Source: Gangjinia marincola (lineage in GTDB: Bacteria > Bacteroidota > Bacteroidia > Flavobacteriales > Flavobacteriaceae). Taken from it: DNA of 64,000 bases. Shown in pieces: positions 52,391 to 61,550 of this stretch. Positions within the stretch are counted from its first letter, which is position 1. The number at the start of each line of letters is the position of its first letter. The stretch covers positions 62,001 to 126,000 of the forward strand of contig NZ_BAAAFG010000001.1 of assembly GCF_039523415.1 (NCBI RefSeq), in the 5' to 3' direction. Under the pieces are notes generated by a model. It worked only from the letters and a program-made list of their open reading frames with translations, was not told the origin of the DNA and did no database searches. The position numbers and the translations under genes were made by a program.

Positions 52391-54415
52391 ATGTCCACTT
52401 TGACCATTTTTCTTATTGTACTTGCTGTAATTCTTGCGGCGGGATTAGCATGGTTTCAATATGGAGCGAGGAAAAAAGCCCTAAAACTGCGGTGGTGGTA
52501 TCTTGGTTTAAGATTTGCTTCGGTTTTTTTACTGTTGCTTCTTCTGATTAATCCAAGTATCAAGCAAACTACTTATACTATTGTAAAACCTGTTTTGGCA
52601 ATTTTGACGGATGATTCATCCTCTCTCACCAGTATTGCAGACACAACTCAAGTAAAGAAATTAGTTTCCGCGTTAAGCGCAAATGAAGAGATTAATGAAC
52701 GGTTTGAAGTGAAACAATATCGTTTTGGATCAGAATTGAGTTTGTCAAATAAGCTTTCGTTTGCGCAAGGAGAAACCAATGTAGAAAAAGCCTTAAGCGA
52801 TGTTGCTCGTATTCATAATGAATCCACCGCTCCAATAATAGTCGTCACTGATGGCAATCAAACATACGGACGCGATTATCAATATGTAAATTTACCAAAA
52901 GAGCATGTGGTTTATCCTTTAATCGTTGGGGATACAACGCATTATAATGATGTGTATATAAAACACCTTAATGTTAATCGTTATTCTTATTTGAACAATG
53001 AGTTCCCTGTTGAAGCAATTTTAGGGTATAGTGGTGAAGGAGATATTGAAACCACTTTTAGTTTACGTAAAAATGGACAAACGGTTTATACGAGAGAGGT
53101 GCGTTTTTCTAATGAGAATAGCACTCAAATCATTAGTTTTAATGTAAAGGCAACTCAGACTGGTGTCCAAACCTATGTTGCTGGATTGAGTCCATTACAG
53201 GATGAAAAAAATATTGAGAATAATTCGGCTTATTTTGGAATTGAAGTGATCGATGAACGCACTAAAGTGCTTATACTTTCCTCTTTTGTTCATCCTGATT
53301 TAGGAGCTATAAAGACTGCTATAGAAGGGAATGAACAGCGTGAAGCTGAAATTAAAATTAATCCTACCGGGGATATTTCAGTAGAAGATTATCAAATGCT
53401 GGTATTTTATCAACCAAATGCTGGACTCAAGTTGTACCTGGATAAGAGTAAAGCAATCGGCATAAATTCTTTAGTCATCACGGGTACCCAGACTGATTAC
53501 ACATTGTTAACTGAGTACGGAATTGAAAAACAAAACACAACGCAAACCGAAGATTATTTGCCGGTTTTCAATCCTAATTATTCAGTATTTCAATTTGAAG
53601 ATATAGGGTTTCGTGATTTTCCACCATTAAACGATAGCTTCGGGAAAATATCGATTACCAAACCCCATGAGGTGCTACTTTATCGCCAGATCAGTAGTTT
53701 TAATACTACAGATCCGCTGCTTTTTTCTGTAGAAGAAAATTCACGACGTATGGTTTTCTTATTGGGTGAGAATAGTTGGAAATGGAGAGCTAAGAGTTAT
53801 CGGGATACAGAGAGTTTTGAGTCTTTTGACGGGTTTGTAAATAGTTTGGTTCAGTTTTTATCATCAACTAAAAAACGAAGCCGACTAAGTTTAGATTACA
53901 CCTCGTTTTATAATGGAGGAGAAAATCTGATCATTGGAGCTACTTATGTAGATAAGAACTATCAATTTGATCCGGGAGCATCGTTAACAATTTCACTTTC
54001 ACATAAAGAAACGAATGAAAAGATCAATCGACCAATGTTGCTTAAAGCGAACAATTTTCAAGTAAAACTGAGTGATATGCCACCTGGAGAGTATGATTTT
54101 ACAGTAAAGGTTGCCGATAAGAATATATCAGCTTCAGGTAGTTTCACCTTAATTCCTTTTAATGCTGAAGCGCAATTTTTACGCGCAGATGTAACAAAGC
54201 TTAAGGCATTAGCTACTAATACGAATGGAACGGTTTTTTATCCCTATCAAGTGGAAGAAATGATAAACAGACTGATGGCAGATGAGAAATATACTCCTGT
54301 ACAAATAGGTCAGGATAAGGTTGTACCTTTGATCGATTGGAAATATCTACTTGCTTTGATTGTAACGTTATTTTCCATCGAGTGGTTTTTAAGAAAATAT
54401 AACGGTTTAATATAA
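52391..54415 (+). CDS. BatA/VWA-like membrane protein, second type
   Basis: A 674-residue protein with two N-terminal helices (SVFLLLLLLINPS) and one C-terminal helix (YLLALIVTLFSIEWFL). The segment LAILTDDSSSL near residue 70 and APIIVVTDGNQTYG near 150 look like a divergent VWA-type or integrin-I-type domain (DDSSS instead of DxSxS). Beta-rich domains follow. It is probably cell-envelope located. It shares layout with the BatA-like protein at 25791 but is only remotely alike. Confidence 0.7.
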   Translation: MSTLTIFLIVLAVILAAGLAWFQYGARKKALKLRWWYLGLRFASVFLLLLLLINPSIKQTTYTIVKPVLAILTDDSSSLTSIADTTQVKKLVSALSANEEINERFEVKQYRFGSELSLSNKLSFAQGETNVEKALSDVARIHNESTAPIIVVTDGNQTYGRDYQYVNLPKEHVVYPLIVGDTTHYNDVYIKHLNVNRYSYLNNEFPVEAILGYSGEGDIETTFSLRKNGQTVYTREVRFSNENSTQIISFNVKATQTGVQTYVAGLSPLQDEKNIENNSAYFGIEVIDERTKVLILSSFVHPDLGAIKTAIEGNEQREAEIKINPTGDISVEDYQMLVFYQPNAGLKLYLDKSKAIGINSLVITGTQTDYTLLTEYGIEKQNTTQTEDYLPVFNPNYSVFQFEDIGFRDFPPLNDSFGKISITKPHEVLLYRQISSFNTTDPLLFSVEENSRRMVFLLGENSWKWRAKSYRDTESFESFDGFVNSLVQFLSSTKKRSRLSLDYTSFYNGGENLIIGATYVDKNYQFDPGASLTISLSHKETNEKINRPMLLKANNFQVKLSDMPPGEYDFTVKVADKNISASGSFTLIPFNAEAQFLRADVTKLKALATNTNGTVFYPYQVEEMINRLMADEKYTPVQIGQDKVVPLIDWKYLLALIVTLFSIEWFLRKYNGLI

Positions 54416-54425
54416 ATATAAGAGA

Positions 54426-55241
54426 ATGGAAAGATTACCAAAAATAGGATTACCAATTATTATAGGGATTATCATACTTGTGATTATTCTTGCTAAGTCT
54501 ACGGTCACCATAGACTCAGGTCATGCAGGAGTATTATACGAAACTTTAGGAGATGGTGTTGATCCAGAAAAAGGACCGATGGGTCCAGGTTTTCACTTAG
54601 TCGCACCATGGAATAGAGTAATTGATTACGAAACACGCCAACAGGAAATGCCAGAGAAAATGTCTGTATTATCCTCAAACGGGCTGGATATAAAGTTAGA
54701 TGCATCAGTTTTGTATGAGCCTGAATATGCAAACTTAGGGAAATTACATAACCAAAAAGGACTTGAGTACAGCAGTAGAGTTTTACAACCAGCCATTCGA
54801 AGTGCTGCTAGAAGTGTCGTAGGACGTTATACACCAGAGCAATTGTACTCCAGTAAACGGGATGCTATTCAAGATGAAATCTTAGAAGAAACAAAAAAAA
54901 TTGTTGAACCTCAATACATACAAATAAATGATATTTTAATTAGAGACGTAACCTTGCCACCTACCATCAAGCAGGCTATTGAGCGCAAATTAAAGCAAGA
55001 ACAAGAATCATTAGAGTATGAGTTTAGACTAGTGACAGCAGAAAAAGAAGCGCAAAAAGTACGTATTGAAGCGCAGGGTAAAGCAGATGCTAACCGAATA
55101 TTAAGCGCATCACTAACCGACAAAATTTTACAGGATAAAGGAGTAGATGCTACGATGAAGTTAGCAGAATCTCCCAATGCTAAGGTCATCGTGATTGGTT
55201 CTGGGGATAGTGGATTACCGATTATCTTAGGAAACAACTAA
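54426..55241 (+). CDS. Prohibitin family (SPFH) protein
   Basis: A 271-residue protein with one N-terminal helix (GLPIIIGIIILVIILAK), an SPFH/band-7 domain (residues about 25-190, containing TIDSGHAGVLYETLGDGV and GPGFHLVAPWNRV), and a coiled-coil C-terminus (IKQAIERKLKQEQES, EKEAQKVRIEAQGKADAN). It likely forms oligomeric rings on the periplasmic side of the inner membrane, helping membrane protease control. Operon with the upstream gene (10-base gap). Confidence 0.9.
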   Translation: MERLPKIGLPIIIGIIILVIILAKSTVTIDSGHAGVLYETLGDGVDPEKGPMGPGFHLVAPWNRVIDYETRQQEMPEKMSVLSSNGLDIKLDASVLYEPEYANLGKLHNQKGLEYSSRVLQPAIRSAARSVVGRYTPEQLYSSKRDAIQDEILEETKKIVEPQYIQINDILIRDVTLPPTIKQAIERKLKQEQESLEYEFRLVTAEKEAQKVRIEAQGKADANRILSASLTDKILQDKGVDATMKLAESPNAKVIVIGSGDSGLPIILGNN

Positions 55242-55253
55242 TCAGTAATATCG

Positions 55254-55296
55254 ATAAAAAGAGCCTCCATCATCTGAATGATTTGGAGGCTTTTTT
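55254..55296. terminator. Terminator between prohibitin and hemerythrin genes
   Basis: AGCCTCCA pairs with TGGAGGCT around an inner short stem (TCAT/ATGA), with A-run and T-run on the flanks. It can serve both converging genes. Confidence 0.85.
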
Positions 55297-55308
55297 AGTG
55301 AAAAAAAG

Positions 55309-55749
55309 CTACTCATCTCTGACGTCTTCCATGTAAGTGTTGTATTTTTTGGATAACGATGACTTTTCAGATTCATTGAGGGCTTTTCCCGCAAGTTGAA
55401 AAACTTCATGTTCTTCTTCATCCAGATGATGAACAACCTGATGCTGCAGCTGTTTCATGTAAGTAAGCCAGGCAGAACTATCCATATCGGTTTCCTCCAG
55501 CTTTTCAATAAGATCATCAATATCTTTGTGTTCGCTGATACTGTGTCTGGCTTTATCCTGGGTTAAGTCTTCTTTAATAAGAGGAGCGTAAAAAAAGCGC
55601 TCTTCGGCATCGGCGTGATACTGTAATTCTCGTTTAAGTTTATGGAACATGTTCTTACGTAGGTCATTCTTACCAGAAGTATTGACTAGTTTATCACAAA
55701 GTTCTCTTTGAATGTCATGGTCCTTTCTAAGTGCTTCAAATATTGTCAT
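55309..55749 (-). CDS. Hemerythrin-domain protein
   Basis: A 146-residue four-helix bundle. Iron-ligand candidates are in RKDHDIQRE (His11), YHADAEERFF (His, Glu), SISEHKDID and QHQVVHHLDEEEHEVF (two His, Asp/Glu). This is the HHE-type hemerythrin set that binds a di-iron site for oxygen, nitric oxide or iron sensing or storage. Cytosolic, single gene, converging on the prohibitin gene. Confidence 0.88.
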   Translation of the reverse strand: MTIFEALRKDHDIQRELCDKLVNTSGKNDLRKNMFHKLKRELQYHADAEERFFYAPLIKEDLTQDKARHSISEHKDIDDLIEKLEETDMDSSAWLTYMKQLQHQVVHHLDEEEHEVFQLAGKALNESEKSSLSKKYNTYMEDVRDE

Positions 55750-55871
55750 GGATGATTTTTTATTTAAAAATACGAGGAAGAAATATATTGGAGATTAATA
55801 TTAACGTGCTTTAGGACGTTTTTAAATACATTTTAAGACGTGGCTTTAACTGGTACTCCTTCATAATAAAA

Positions 55872-55906
55872 GAAAAAAAACCTTCACAAGATGTGAAGGT
55901 TTTTTT
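55872..55906 (-). terminator. Terminator downstream of the 155-residue secreted protein gene
   Basis: ACCTTCAC pairs perfectly with GTGAAGGT around AAGAT, with A-run and T-run flanks. It is placed after the minus-strand gene at 55990. Confidence 0.85.
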
Positions 55907-55989
55907 AATCCCAATAGTAGGTTAAGCGCCCCGTAAATCCCACAAAGGGAATTTTAAAATGGGGACTTAGTGCGTCAACAGCAGTTCTA

Positions 55990-56457
55990 TTACAAGCAGT
56001 TTCCATCTTGAAACACTGCACAGATTTTAGCTAATGTATTATCTTGGGGAGAACATTCTTTAGCAGGTAAGAACTTACTGCTCGCACCTCTTGTGGTACA
56101 GAATTGGGTATTATCGTTGATAGTTATGTTAGAGAAGTCGATGTAGGTATAGGTTTGGTTTACATAATCCTGCTCATCAATCTTAAGCATAAAGGTAGTA
56201 GGAGTATCGTTTTTAAATCCCTCTACTAAGTAAAAGAATGAATTATCATCATAATCTTTATAGGCAGATACAGAGGCTACCTCAGTGATGATAGGAGAGA
56301 AGTTTGTTTCAATAGTCATGTATAAGGCCATATTATTGATATTTGTCATGTGCATGGCGTTAGCAGTTGTAGCTTCACTGTTAGAGTTTCCTTTAAAGGC
56401 AACAAGAGCAAGAGCGAAGGCGAAAACTAGAGCGGAGGTGTAAACAAACTTTTTCAT
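55990..56457 (-). CDS. Secreted protein of unknown function with four C-terminal cysteines
   Basis: A 155-residue protein with a signal peptide (LALVAFKGNS) and a mature part ending FCTTRG, ECSPQ, KICAVFQDGNCL, four cysteines that could form two disulfides. No family recognised. A TATGTTTG -7 element lies 41 bases upstream (56498-56505). Its AT-rich, monocistronic setting and terminator show it as an independent unit. Confidence 0.65.
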   Translation of the reverse strand: MKKFVYTSALVFAFALALVAFKGNSNSEATTANAMHMTNINNMALYMTIETNFSPIITEVASVSAYKDYDDNSFFYLVEGFKNDTPTTFMLKIDEQDYVNQTYTYIDFSNITINDNTQFCTTRGASSKFLPAKECSPQDNTLAKICAVFQDGNCL

Positions 56458-56497
56458 AATAGTAGGATTTTGGTATTGTTATTTCGTATTGACAAGA

Positions 56498-56505
56498 CAA
56501 ACATA
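56498..56505 (-). promoter_or_regulatory. -7 element of the 155-residue secreted protein gene
   Basis: TATGTTTG on the minus strand fits TAnnTTTG. An upstream TTTTG is present 23 bases before it, a slightly long spacer. Confidence 0.5.
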
Positions 56506-56722
56506 CGACATGGAACACATGTAAACGACAAAATGCATATATATTTAACAATAAATTAACAAATAGAATGATCAAGCGGGGTTAAAGATGATCGTAAATC
56601 GCGCTAAAATAGTTTTATAACTATCATGATATCAGCATTATAATAACTAAATAAACAGTTAAACGAGTTGATGAATGTATTTCTTTGACGAAAATGCATT
56701 TTGTCGGTGAATGACGAAAACC

Positions 56723-57907
56723 TTATGCTTTGATTGTTTTGATCAAAATTCTTTGATCATTTAAGGTTGTTGTAAAGAAAAGATATTCCTCCCCGCCATC
56801 TTTAATGAAGAACTTTTGTTTTAGTTCTTTCACAGAATTTTGAAAATTACGAGTGGCAACGTTAGCTTTTTGACCAGCGAGTTGTTTTTTGATGTTTTTA
56901 GGGGAATAGGGGAGTACTGTTTGTATTTTGAATCTTCGTCCGGGGAAGTTGATCAAACTAGAATTGGTATATAAGTGCGTATTAGGATGTATTTTTTTGA
57001 GTTGGTAAGCTTCAGCAAGACTTTTGAATCTTCCGCTTTTCATGATTGCCGCATTAGGTTCGTAGAGATACTTCTCGGGTTCACCATATGATACTTGGGC
57101 TTCATCTTCCAAGTTAAGCGTAATCTCAAACTGCTCCATTGTACGCTTTGTGAAATTTACAGCTTTTACCTTAGGAGTTCCTGTACCATTCTTTTCAAGT
57201 ATAAAAATAAGCTCTTTAACTTCATTATTTATAGCAAGGATATGAATTTGTGAGACATGACTTAGCTCTTTGATCCCTGCATTAATATCATACATAGGCG
57301 AGGTTTTTATCATTATGCAGTTCGTATGTTCAAAAAGCAGGGGTAGTTGCTGAGTCAGATTGGGTTCATAATCGATCAGTTGAACTAATTTTTTACCATC
57401 CCGACCTCGTCTTGCAGGATCCACATATATCCAATCATACCGCTCTTTTCTAGTTTGGAGCCATGCTATGCTGTTGGATGAAATACAAGTAATGTCGTCT
57501 CTCTTCAGTATATCAAAATTATGTTTGACAATCGCAGATAGTGATTCGTTTTGTTCAATATGAATGGTTTTTTGAAATGACTTGCCTATGAAAAACGTAT
57601 CTACTCCAAAGCCGCCGGTTAAATCAACCAGGGTTTTACCATTGATGAGTTGGGCTTTATATTCTGATGACATTTGCGAAGAGGTTTGCTCCAAATTTAA
57701 TTTAGGAGGAAAGAGCAGAGGAGCGGCTGTATACCAGGAAGGGACTTTAGTTTTGATCTTTTGCCAGCCTTGGATTTGATTGGTTAAATCGATTGAGGAG
57801 ATATTTGCAAACGGACTTTTTTTAAGACTAAATAGTACTATATCTGTTTCACGATTGGCATGGATATATTGTTGAACATCTTTTGCAAGAAGGTTCTCCA
57901 TATTCAT
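56723..57907 (-). CDS. Class I SAM-dependent methyltransferase with THUMP-like C-terminus
   Basis: A 394-residue protein. LVDLTGGFGVDTFF (about 90-105) is the SAM-binding motif I; IYVDPARRGRDGKK around 160 is the DPxR-type motif close to the catalytic site of RNA/DNA methyltransferases. The N-terminal helical part and a C-terminal THUMP-like domain (LYTNSSLINFPGRRFKI) suggest RNA as substrate. The start is ATG 57907; ATG 57901 is an alternative. It follows the AI-2E gene with a 1-base gap. Confidence 0.82.
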   Translation of the reverse strand: MNMENLLAKDVQQYIHANRETDIVLFSLKKSPFANISSIDLTNQIQGWQKIKTKVPSWYTAAPLLFPPKLNLEQTSSQMSSEYKAQLINGKTLVDLTGGFGVDTFFIGKSFQKTIHIEQNESLSAIVKHNFDILKRDDITCISSNSIAWLQTRKERYDWIYVDPARRGRDGKKLVQLIDYEPNLTQQLPLLFEHTNCIMIKTSPMYDINAGIKELSHVSQIHILAINNEVKELIFILEKNGTGTPKVKAVNFTKRTMEQFEITLNLEDEAQVSYGEPEKYLYEPNAAIMKSGRFKSLAEAYQLKKIHPNTHLYTNSSLINFPGRRFKIQTVLPYSPKNIKKQLAGQKANVATRNFQNSVKELKQKFFIKDGGEEYLFFTTTLNDQRILIKTIKA

Positions 57908-57908
57908 G

Positions 57909-59006
57909 TTAATTTGATTTGAAATTTCGGGTTAATCGATCTACAATTTTATAATCACTCCAAAATTGACTAGCAATAACTTTAATTGCAGTGTAGGTAG
58001 GAACAGCGATAATCATTCCTAAAACACCAAACAAAAAGCCTGATGCTATGATTACGACGAAAATCTCCAAAGGATGTGCTTTCACACTTTTACCAAATAT
58101 GATGGGTTGATTTAGGAGATTATCAATGAGCTGAATTATCAAAAATCCTAAGGTTATGCTTACCAATTGAGGAAAAACTATTATACTAAAATTTAGTCCT
58201 AAATTATTTGATATAACAAAAAGGACCATTAAACTGTATCCCATAATCGGTCCTAGATAGGGTATAATATTAAGAATAGCACAAATGAGCGCAATCGTTA
58301 CTGCATTGTCAACACCAATGAAAAGCAATAGAATGCTGTTAAGTGAAAAAATAATTCCCAACTGCGTAAAGACTCCTAAAAAATAGCGAGAGAGTAGATT
58401 TTTGATTCGGTCAAATACTAGTCTCACTTTAACTTCTTCTCCTTTATTAACAAATACCAAAATACTATTGATCAGTATGGAGCTATCCCTTAATAGAAAG
58501 AACGATATAAATAAGACAGAGAAAAAACCAATGAGTAGATTACCAATAGATCCAAATACATTTCTTATAAACTTGTAGATGACATTCATATCGAATTCTT
58601 TAACGTATTCAGATTCTGAAATGTAATTATACATTTCTAATTTGCTTACGCCGAAAAATTCACCGATTTCCAAGACAAAATTTTGAAGATTATATTTATA
58701 GGTCTCGACATCAATCTCTGTAAGTTGTTTGCCTTGTTCAACGATCAGCGGCGTTAGGATATAAAACAGTCCAATGAGCAATCCAAAAATGATGGATAAT
58801 ACGAAAAGCACAGCCAGATCACGAGGGAATTTTAATTTATTCCGAAGAAAAATGACCAGGGGTCTACCCAGTAAGCTAATGACACTTGAAAATAGAATGT
58901 ATAGAAATATGACTCTTATTTGAAAAATAACATATCCAAGTAATACAATGAGTCCTAAAATAAGTACCGCTCTTATAATACCATAACTTATTTGCTTACT
59001 ATTCAT
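57909..59006 (-). CDS. AI-2E family transporter
   Basis: A 365-residue membrane protein with eight helices and two central cytosolic/periplasmic loops. LVFDRIKNLLSRYFLGVF, NIIPYLGPIMGYSL and GFLFGVLGMIIAVPTYTAIK are family hallmarks. Members export small molecules such as autoinducer-2 or act as sodium/proton antiporters. It starts 8 bases before the end of the RNA methyltransferase gene. Confidence 0.88.
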   Translation of the reverse strand: MNSKQISYGIIRAVLILGLIVLLGYVIFQIRVIFLYILFSSVISLLGRPLVIFLRNKLKFPRDLAVLFVLSIIFGLLIGLFYILTPLIVEQGKQLTEIDVETYKYNLQNFVLEIGEFFGVSKLEMYNYISESEYVKEFDMNVIYKFIRNVFGSIGNLLIGFFSVLFISFFLLRDSSILINSILVFVNKGEEVKVRLVFDRIKNLLSRYFLGVFTQLGIIFSLNSILLLFIGVDNAVTIALICAILNIIPYLGPIMGYSLMVLFVISNNLGLNFSIIVFPQLVSITLGFLIIQLIDNLLNQPIIFGKSVKAHPLEIFVVIIASGFLFGVLGMIIAVPTYTAIKVIASQFWSDYKIVDRLTRNFKSN

Positions 59007-59514
59007 ACGCTAATTTTTGAGTAATTGAATAAAATGCCACAGATAGTGCATTGGTAACATTCATACTGCTATTTTGCCCCATCATTTCAATATGGATCGT
59101 GTGATCGACCAGCGCAAGAATTTCAGGTGAAACACCATATTGTTCTGACCCTGCAACAAGCAATACTTTTTGGTTAGGTGGTAAGGTTAAATCTTGAATG
59201 GGAATACTTTTACGTGTAATTTCTAGTCCCAGAATAAGATAACCCTCGTCTTTATGGTCGTTGATTACAATTAGAGGATCCTTAATGCATTGATAATTTA
59301 CTGCTCTTTCTGTATTTCGTGAAGCCTTTAGAAATCTTGGTGTGGACAAATTAATGTTTTCGCTAAAGAGATAAAGCTTATCAATACCAAATGCATCTGA
59401 AGATCTAAAAATACCTCCAAGGTTTGAAGGGCTTGAAATGCGATCTGTAAGTAACGAGAGTGAATAAGTCACTTTCTTAAACAAAACTTGTTTATGGGAC
59501 AACTGATCGTTCAT
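58999..59514 (-). CDS. TrmH/SpoU-type RNA methyltransferase
   Basis: About 171 residues from ATG 59514. SSPSNLGGIFRSSDAFG, VLLVAGSEQYGVSPE and MNVTNALSVAFYS are the three knotted SPOUT motifs that bind SAM and dimerise. The enzyme 2'-O-methylates ribose in tRNA or rRNA; the target is unknown. An upstream TTG at 59532 would overlap the DUF4159 gene and is not preferred; the ATG leaves a 7-base gap. Confidence 0.88.
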   Translation of the reverse strand: MNDQLSHKQVLFKKVTYSLSLLTDRISSPSNLGGIFRSSDAFGIDKLYLFSENINLSTPRFLKASRNTERAVNYQCIKDPLIVINDHKDEGYLILGLEITRKSIPIQDLTLPPNQKVLLVAGSEQYGVSPEILALVDHTIHIEMMGQNSSMNVTNALSVAFYSITQKLAYE

Positions 59515-59521
59515 TACAGTA

Positions 59522-60166
59522 TCAAAGCTCAAAGGCGTATTTGATAATATTTGCTCCCATTTTTAATGCTTTTTCTCGCACTTGGGGAGGATCATTATGA
59601 ACTTCTGGATTTTCCCACCCGTCACCTAAATCTACTTCATAGGTAAAGAGTAGGACAAGTTTGTCGTTAATGTTAATACCAAACGCTTGCGGGCGTTTAC
59701 CATCATGCTCATGAATTTTTGGAATTCCCTGTTTAAAGGTATATGCTTTTGAAAATATAGGATGGTCTGCGGGTAACTCTTCTAATTCTTTATCTGGAAA
59801 CACCTTTTTTAACTCGCGGCGAACATACGTATTCATTCCATAATTATCATCGATATGTAAGAATCCTCCACTCAAGAGATATTCCCTAAGGTTATCAGCT
59901 TCTTGGGCAGTAAAAAAGACATTCCCATGACCGGTCATGTGGATAAAGGGATACTGATATAAATCTGTGCTACCTGGTTCTACTGTTTTTGGTTTATCGC
60001 TTATGGCAGTTTGTATATGTGTATTGCAATATTGGATGAGATTTGGGAGTGCAGTAGGATTAGAATACCAATCGCCTCCGCCACTATATTTTAAGACAGC
60101 AATTTCTTGTGACCGACCAAAAAATCCGATCATTATTAAAGCCACTAAATACCAATTTATTTTCAT
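59522..60166 (-). CDS. DUF4159 domain-containing secreted protein
   Basis: A 214-residue protein with a signal peptide (ending near RSQE). The body matches DUF4159: FIHMTGHGNVFFTAQEADNLREYL, GGFLHIDDNYG and HPIFSKAYTF. It has a glutamine-amidotransferase-like fold in related proteins; function unknown. It begins the small operon with the RNA methyltransferase, AI-2E and SAM-methyltransferase genes. Confidence 0.83.
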   Translation of the reverse strand: MKINWYLVALIMIGFFGRSQEIAVLKYSGGGDWYSNPTALPNLIQYCNTHIQTAISDKPKTVEPGSTDLYQYPFIHMTGHGNVFFTAQEADNLREYLLSGGFLHIDDNYGMNTYVRRELKKVFPDKELEELPADHPIFSKAYTFKQGIPKIHEHDGKRPQAFGININDKLVLLFTYEVDLGDGWENPEVHNDPPQVREKALKMGANIIKYAFEL

Positions 60167-60200
60167 TTGACTATCTATGAGATAAAGATATAATTAAAAA

Positions 60201-60947
60201 TTATAATTGATCTATCTTCTTAATGACTTCATTTAGCCTGTTTTTGAGGTGATCCACTTCAGATTCTAGTTTTCTAACGCGAATATTTGAATCCAGATCA
60301 ACCACATTTAGTGAAGAAGTAATCTTTCCTCTAACAACCAAAATTCGTTGGATTTTATTGACGGTCATGGTTTGATTATCGTACTTACTATTATCACTTA
60401 TAAGAATTACCGCATCATTATTAAGATCTTTTTTTAGTCGCTTAGTATACACTGCATCCTCTGTCACCACAACAACGATAGAACCGTCCAAAATGTTACT
60501 CAAATTTGTGTTTTCCTGTGTTATGAGAATATCTCCATTGAGCAATGTGGGCATCATACTATCGCCCTCAACCTCAAATAGCATTTGACCTTCTGCCGGT
60601 TCAAACCCAGGGATTTTAAACATTTCTTGTGTTTCTAGCCACGTATAGTTATCTCTGTTTTCAATAAAACCGGCTCTCGCATCTACTTTTATTAGGGGTA
60701 CAAATCCATTTGTAGTATTTAGGCGAACAAAATTATTTTCGCTTATTAGAATATGATCCGGGGTAACATCATAGATTTTACATAATTGCATTAAACGTTC
60801 TGTGGTCAATGAATTTTGACCCTTTTCAATAAGGGAGTAGGCTCCCTGAGTAATGTCTAATTTATGGGCTATCTCTTTTTGAGAAAATTGATAATTTTCT
60901 CTTAGCTTTTTAAGTCTTGTCGTTATTGATTTCTGTGACTTTTCCAT
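60201..60947 (-). CDS. XRE-type regulator with S24 peptidase (LexA-like) domain
   Basis: A 248-residue regulator. The N-terminal HTH (RLKKLRENYQFSQKEIA, then TQGAYSLIEKGQ) binds DNA. Residues about 88-210 form the S24 domain, with possible cleavage site DARAG, catalytic serine in VEGDSMMPT and lysine in VYTKRL. The C-terminal coiled coil (LESEVDHLKNRLNEV) may dimerise. Such CI/LexA-like proteins repress genes until self-cleavage. A dyad in the promoter (60999-61019) is a candidate operator. The divergent partner is the four-helix-bundle gene at 61089. Confidence 0.88.
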   Translation of the reverse strand: MEKSQKSITTRLKKLRENYQFSQKEIAHKLDITQGAYSLIEKGQNSLTTERLMQLCKIYDVTPDHILISENNFVRLNTTNGFVPLIKVDARAGFIENRDNYTWLETQEMFKIPGFEPAEGQMLFEVEGDSMMPTLLNGDILITQENTNLSNILDGSIVVVVTEDAVYTKRLKKDLNNDAVILISDNSKYDNQTMTVNKIQRILVVRGKITSSLNVVDLDSNIRVRKLESEVDHLKNRLNEVIKKIDQL

Positions 60948-60998
60948 AATCTCATTTTATCACATTAAAGTTACAGCTATATCTCAAACCATAAAATT

Positions 60999-61019
60999 AA
61001 TATGTGCTTTAAACATATT
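60999..61019. promoter_or_regulatory. Dyad candidate operator of the XRE/S24 regulator
   Basis: AATATGT (60999-61005) and ACATATT (61013-61019) are perfect inverted half-sites separated by 7 bases, in the region between the two divergent genes, 52 bases upstream of the regulator ATG. Size and symmetry suit an XRE dimer. Confidence 0.45.
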
Positions 61020-61068
61020 TTTTTTAGTTATAAAAAATATTTATATTAATAGCTATGATTTAGGGATA

Positions 61069-61076
61069 TAAATTTG
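61069..61076 (+). promoter_or_regulatory. -7 element of the four-helix-bundle protein gene
   Basis: TAAATTTG fits TAnnTTTG, 12 bases before the ATG at 61089. Confidence 0.45.
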
Positions 61077-61088
61077 ATAACTACTTAA

Positions 61089-61550
61089 ATGAAGAAATTT
61101 TTTATGAGTTCCGAACAACTTCAATCGTTAATCGACAATAATCAGCATATTGAACATCAATATCGCCATGCATTACAATTCGCAACCCATAAAGGTTTAA
61201 AAAAATTTTTATTGAGTCAGGCCTTACAGCGTAGTGCATTTCTCATTGAATTGCAAGACCAATTAAATAGCAGTTCGTATAAATTTGAACAATCTAAATC
61301 CAGCGTTTCCACCACGACCAAAAATAATTTAACTCCAGTGTATTGGATGAATATTGATAAACAGACACTTTTTTCTTCATCTGAAGTTATTCTCGAATCA
61401 TTTTTAAAAGGAGAGCATAATAGCTTAGTGGAGTACACGAAACATCTAAGTGAGAAAAATTCTAACAAGATGCTTCAGAAAATTCTTGAAAATCAAAAGG
61501 TAATAATCAATGAAATGTTGGAGAAAGTAAGAAAACTTGATGATCTTTAA
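61089..61550 (+). CDS. Four-helix-bundle protein, DUF2383-like
   Basis: A 153-residue all-helical cytosolic protein (HIEHQYRHALQFATHKGLKKFL, LKGEHNSLVEYTKHLS) resembling the DUF2383 family. That family is related to ferritin-like bundles. No complete di-iron motif is seen, so a metal role is not supported. It ends 4 bases inside the end of the convergent DUF2254 gene. The divergent regulator next door may control it (inference). Confidence 0.7.
   Translation: MKKFFMSSEQLQSLIDNNQHIEHQYRHALQFATHKGLKKFLLSQALQRSAFLIELQDQLNSSSYKFEQSKSSVSTTTKNNLTPVYWMNIDKQTLFSSSEVILESFLKGEHNSLVEYTKHLSEKNSNKMLQKILENQKVIINEMLEKVRKLDDL

Noticed and set aside
60201..60947. Prophage repressor
   Set aside because: The S24/XRE regulator has no integrase, attachment site or structural phage genes near it.
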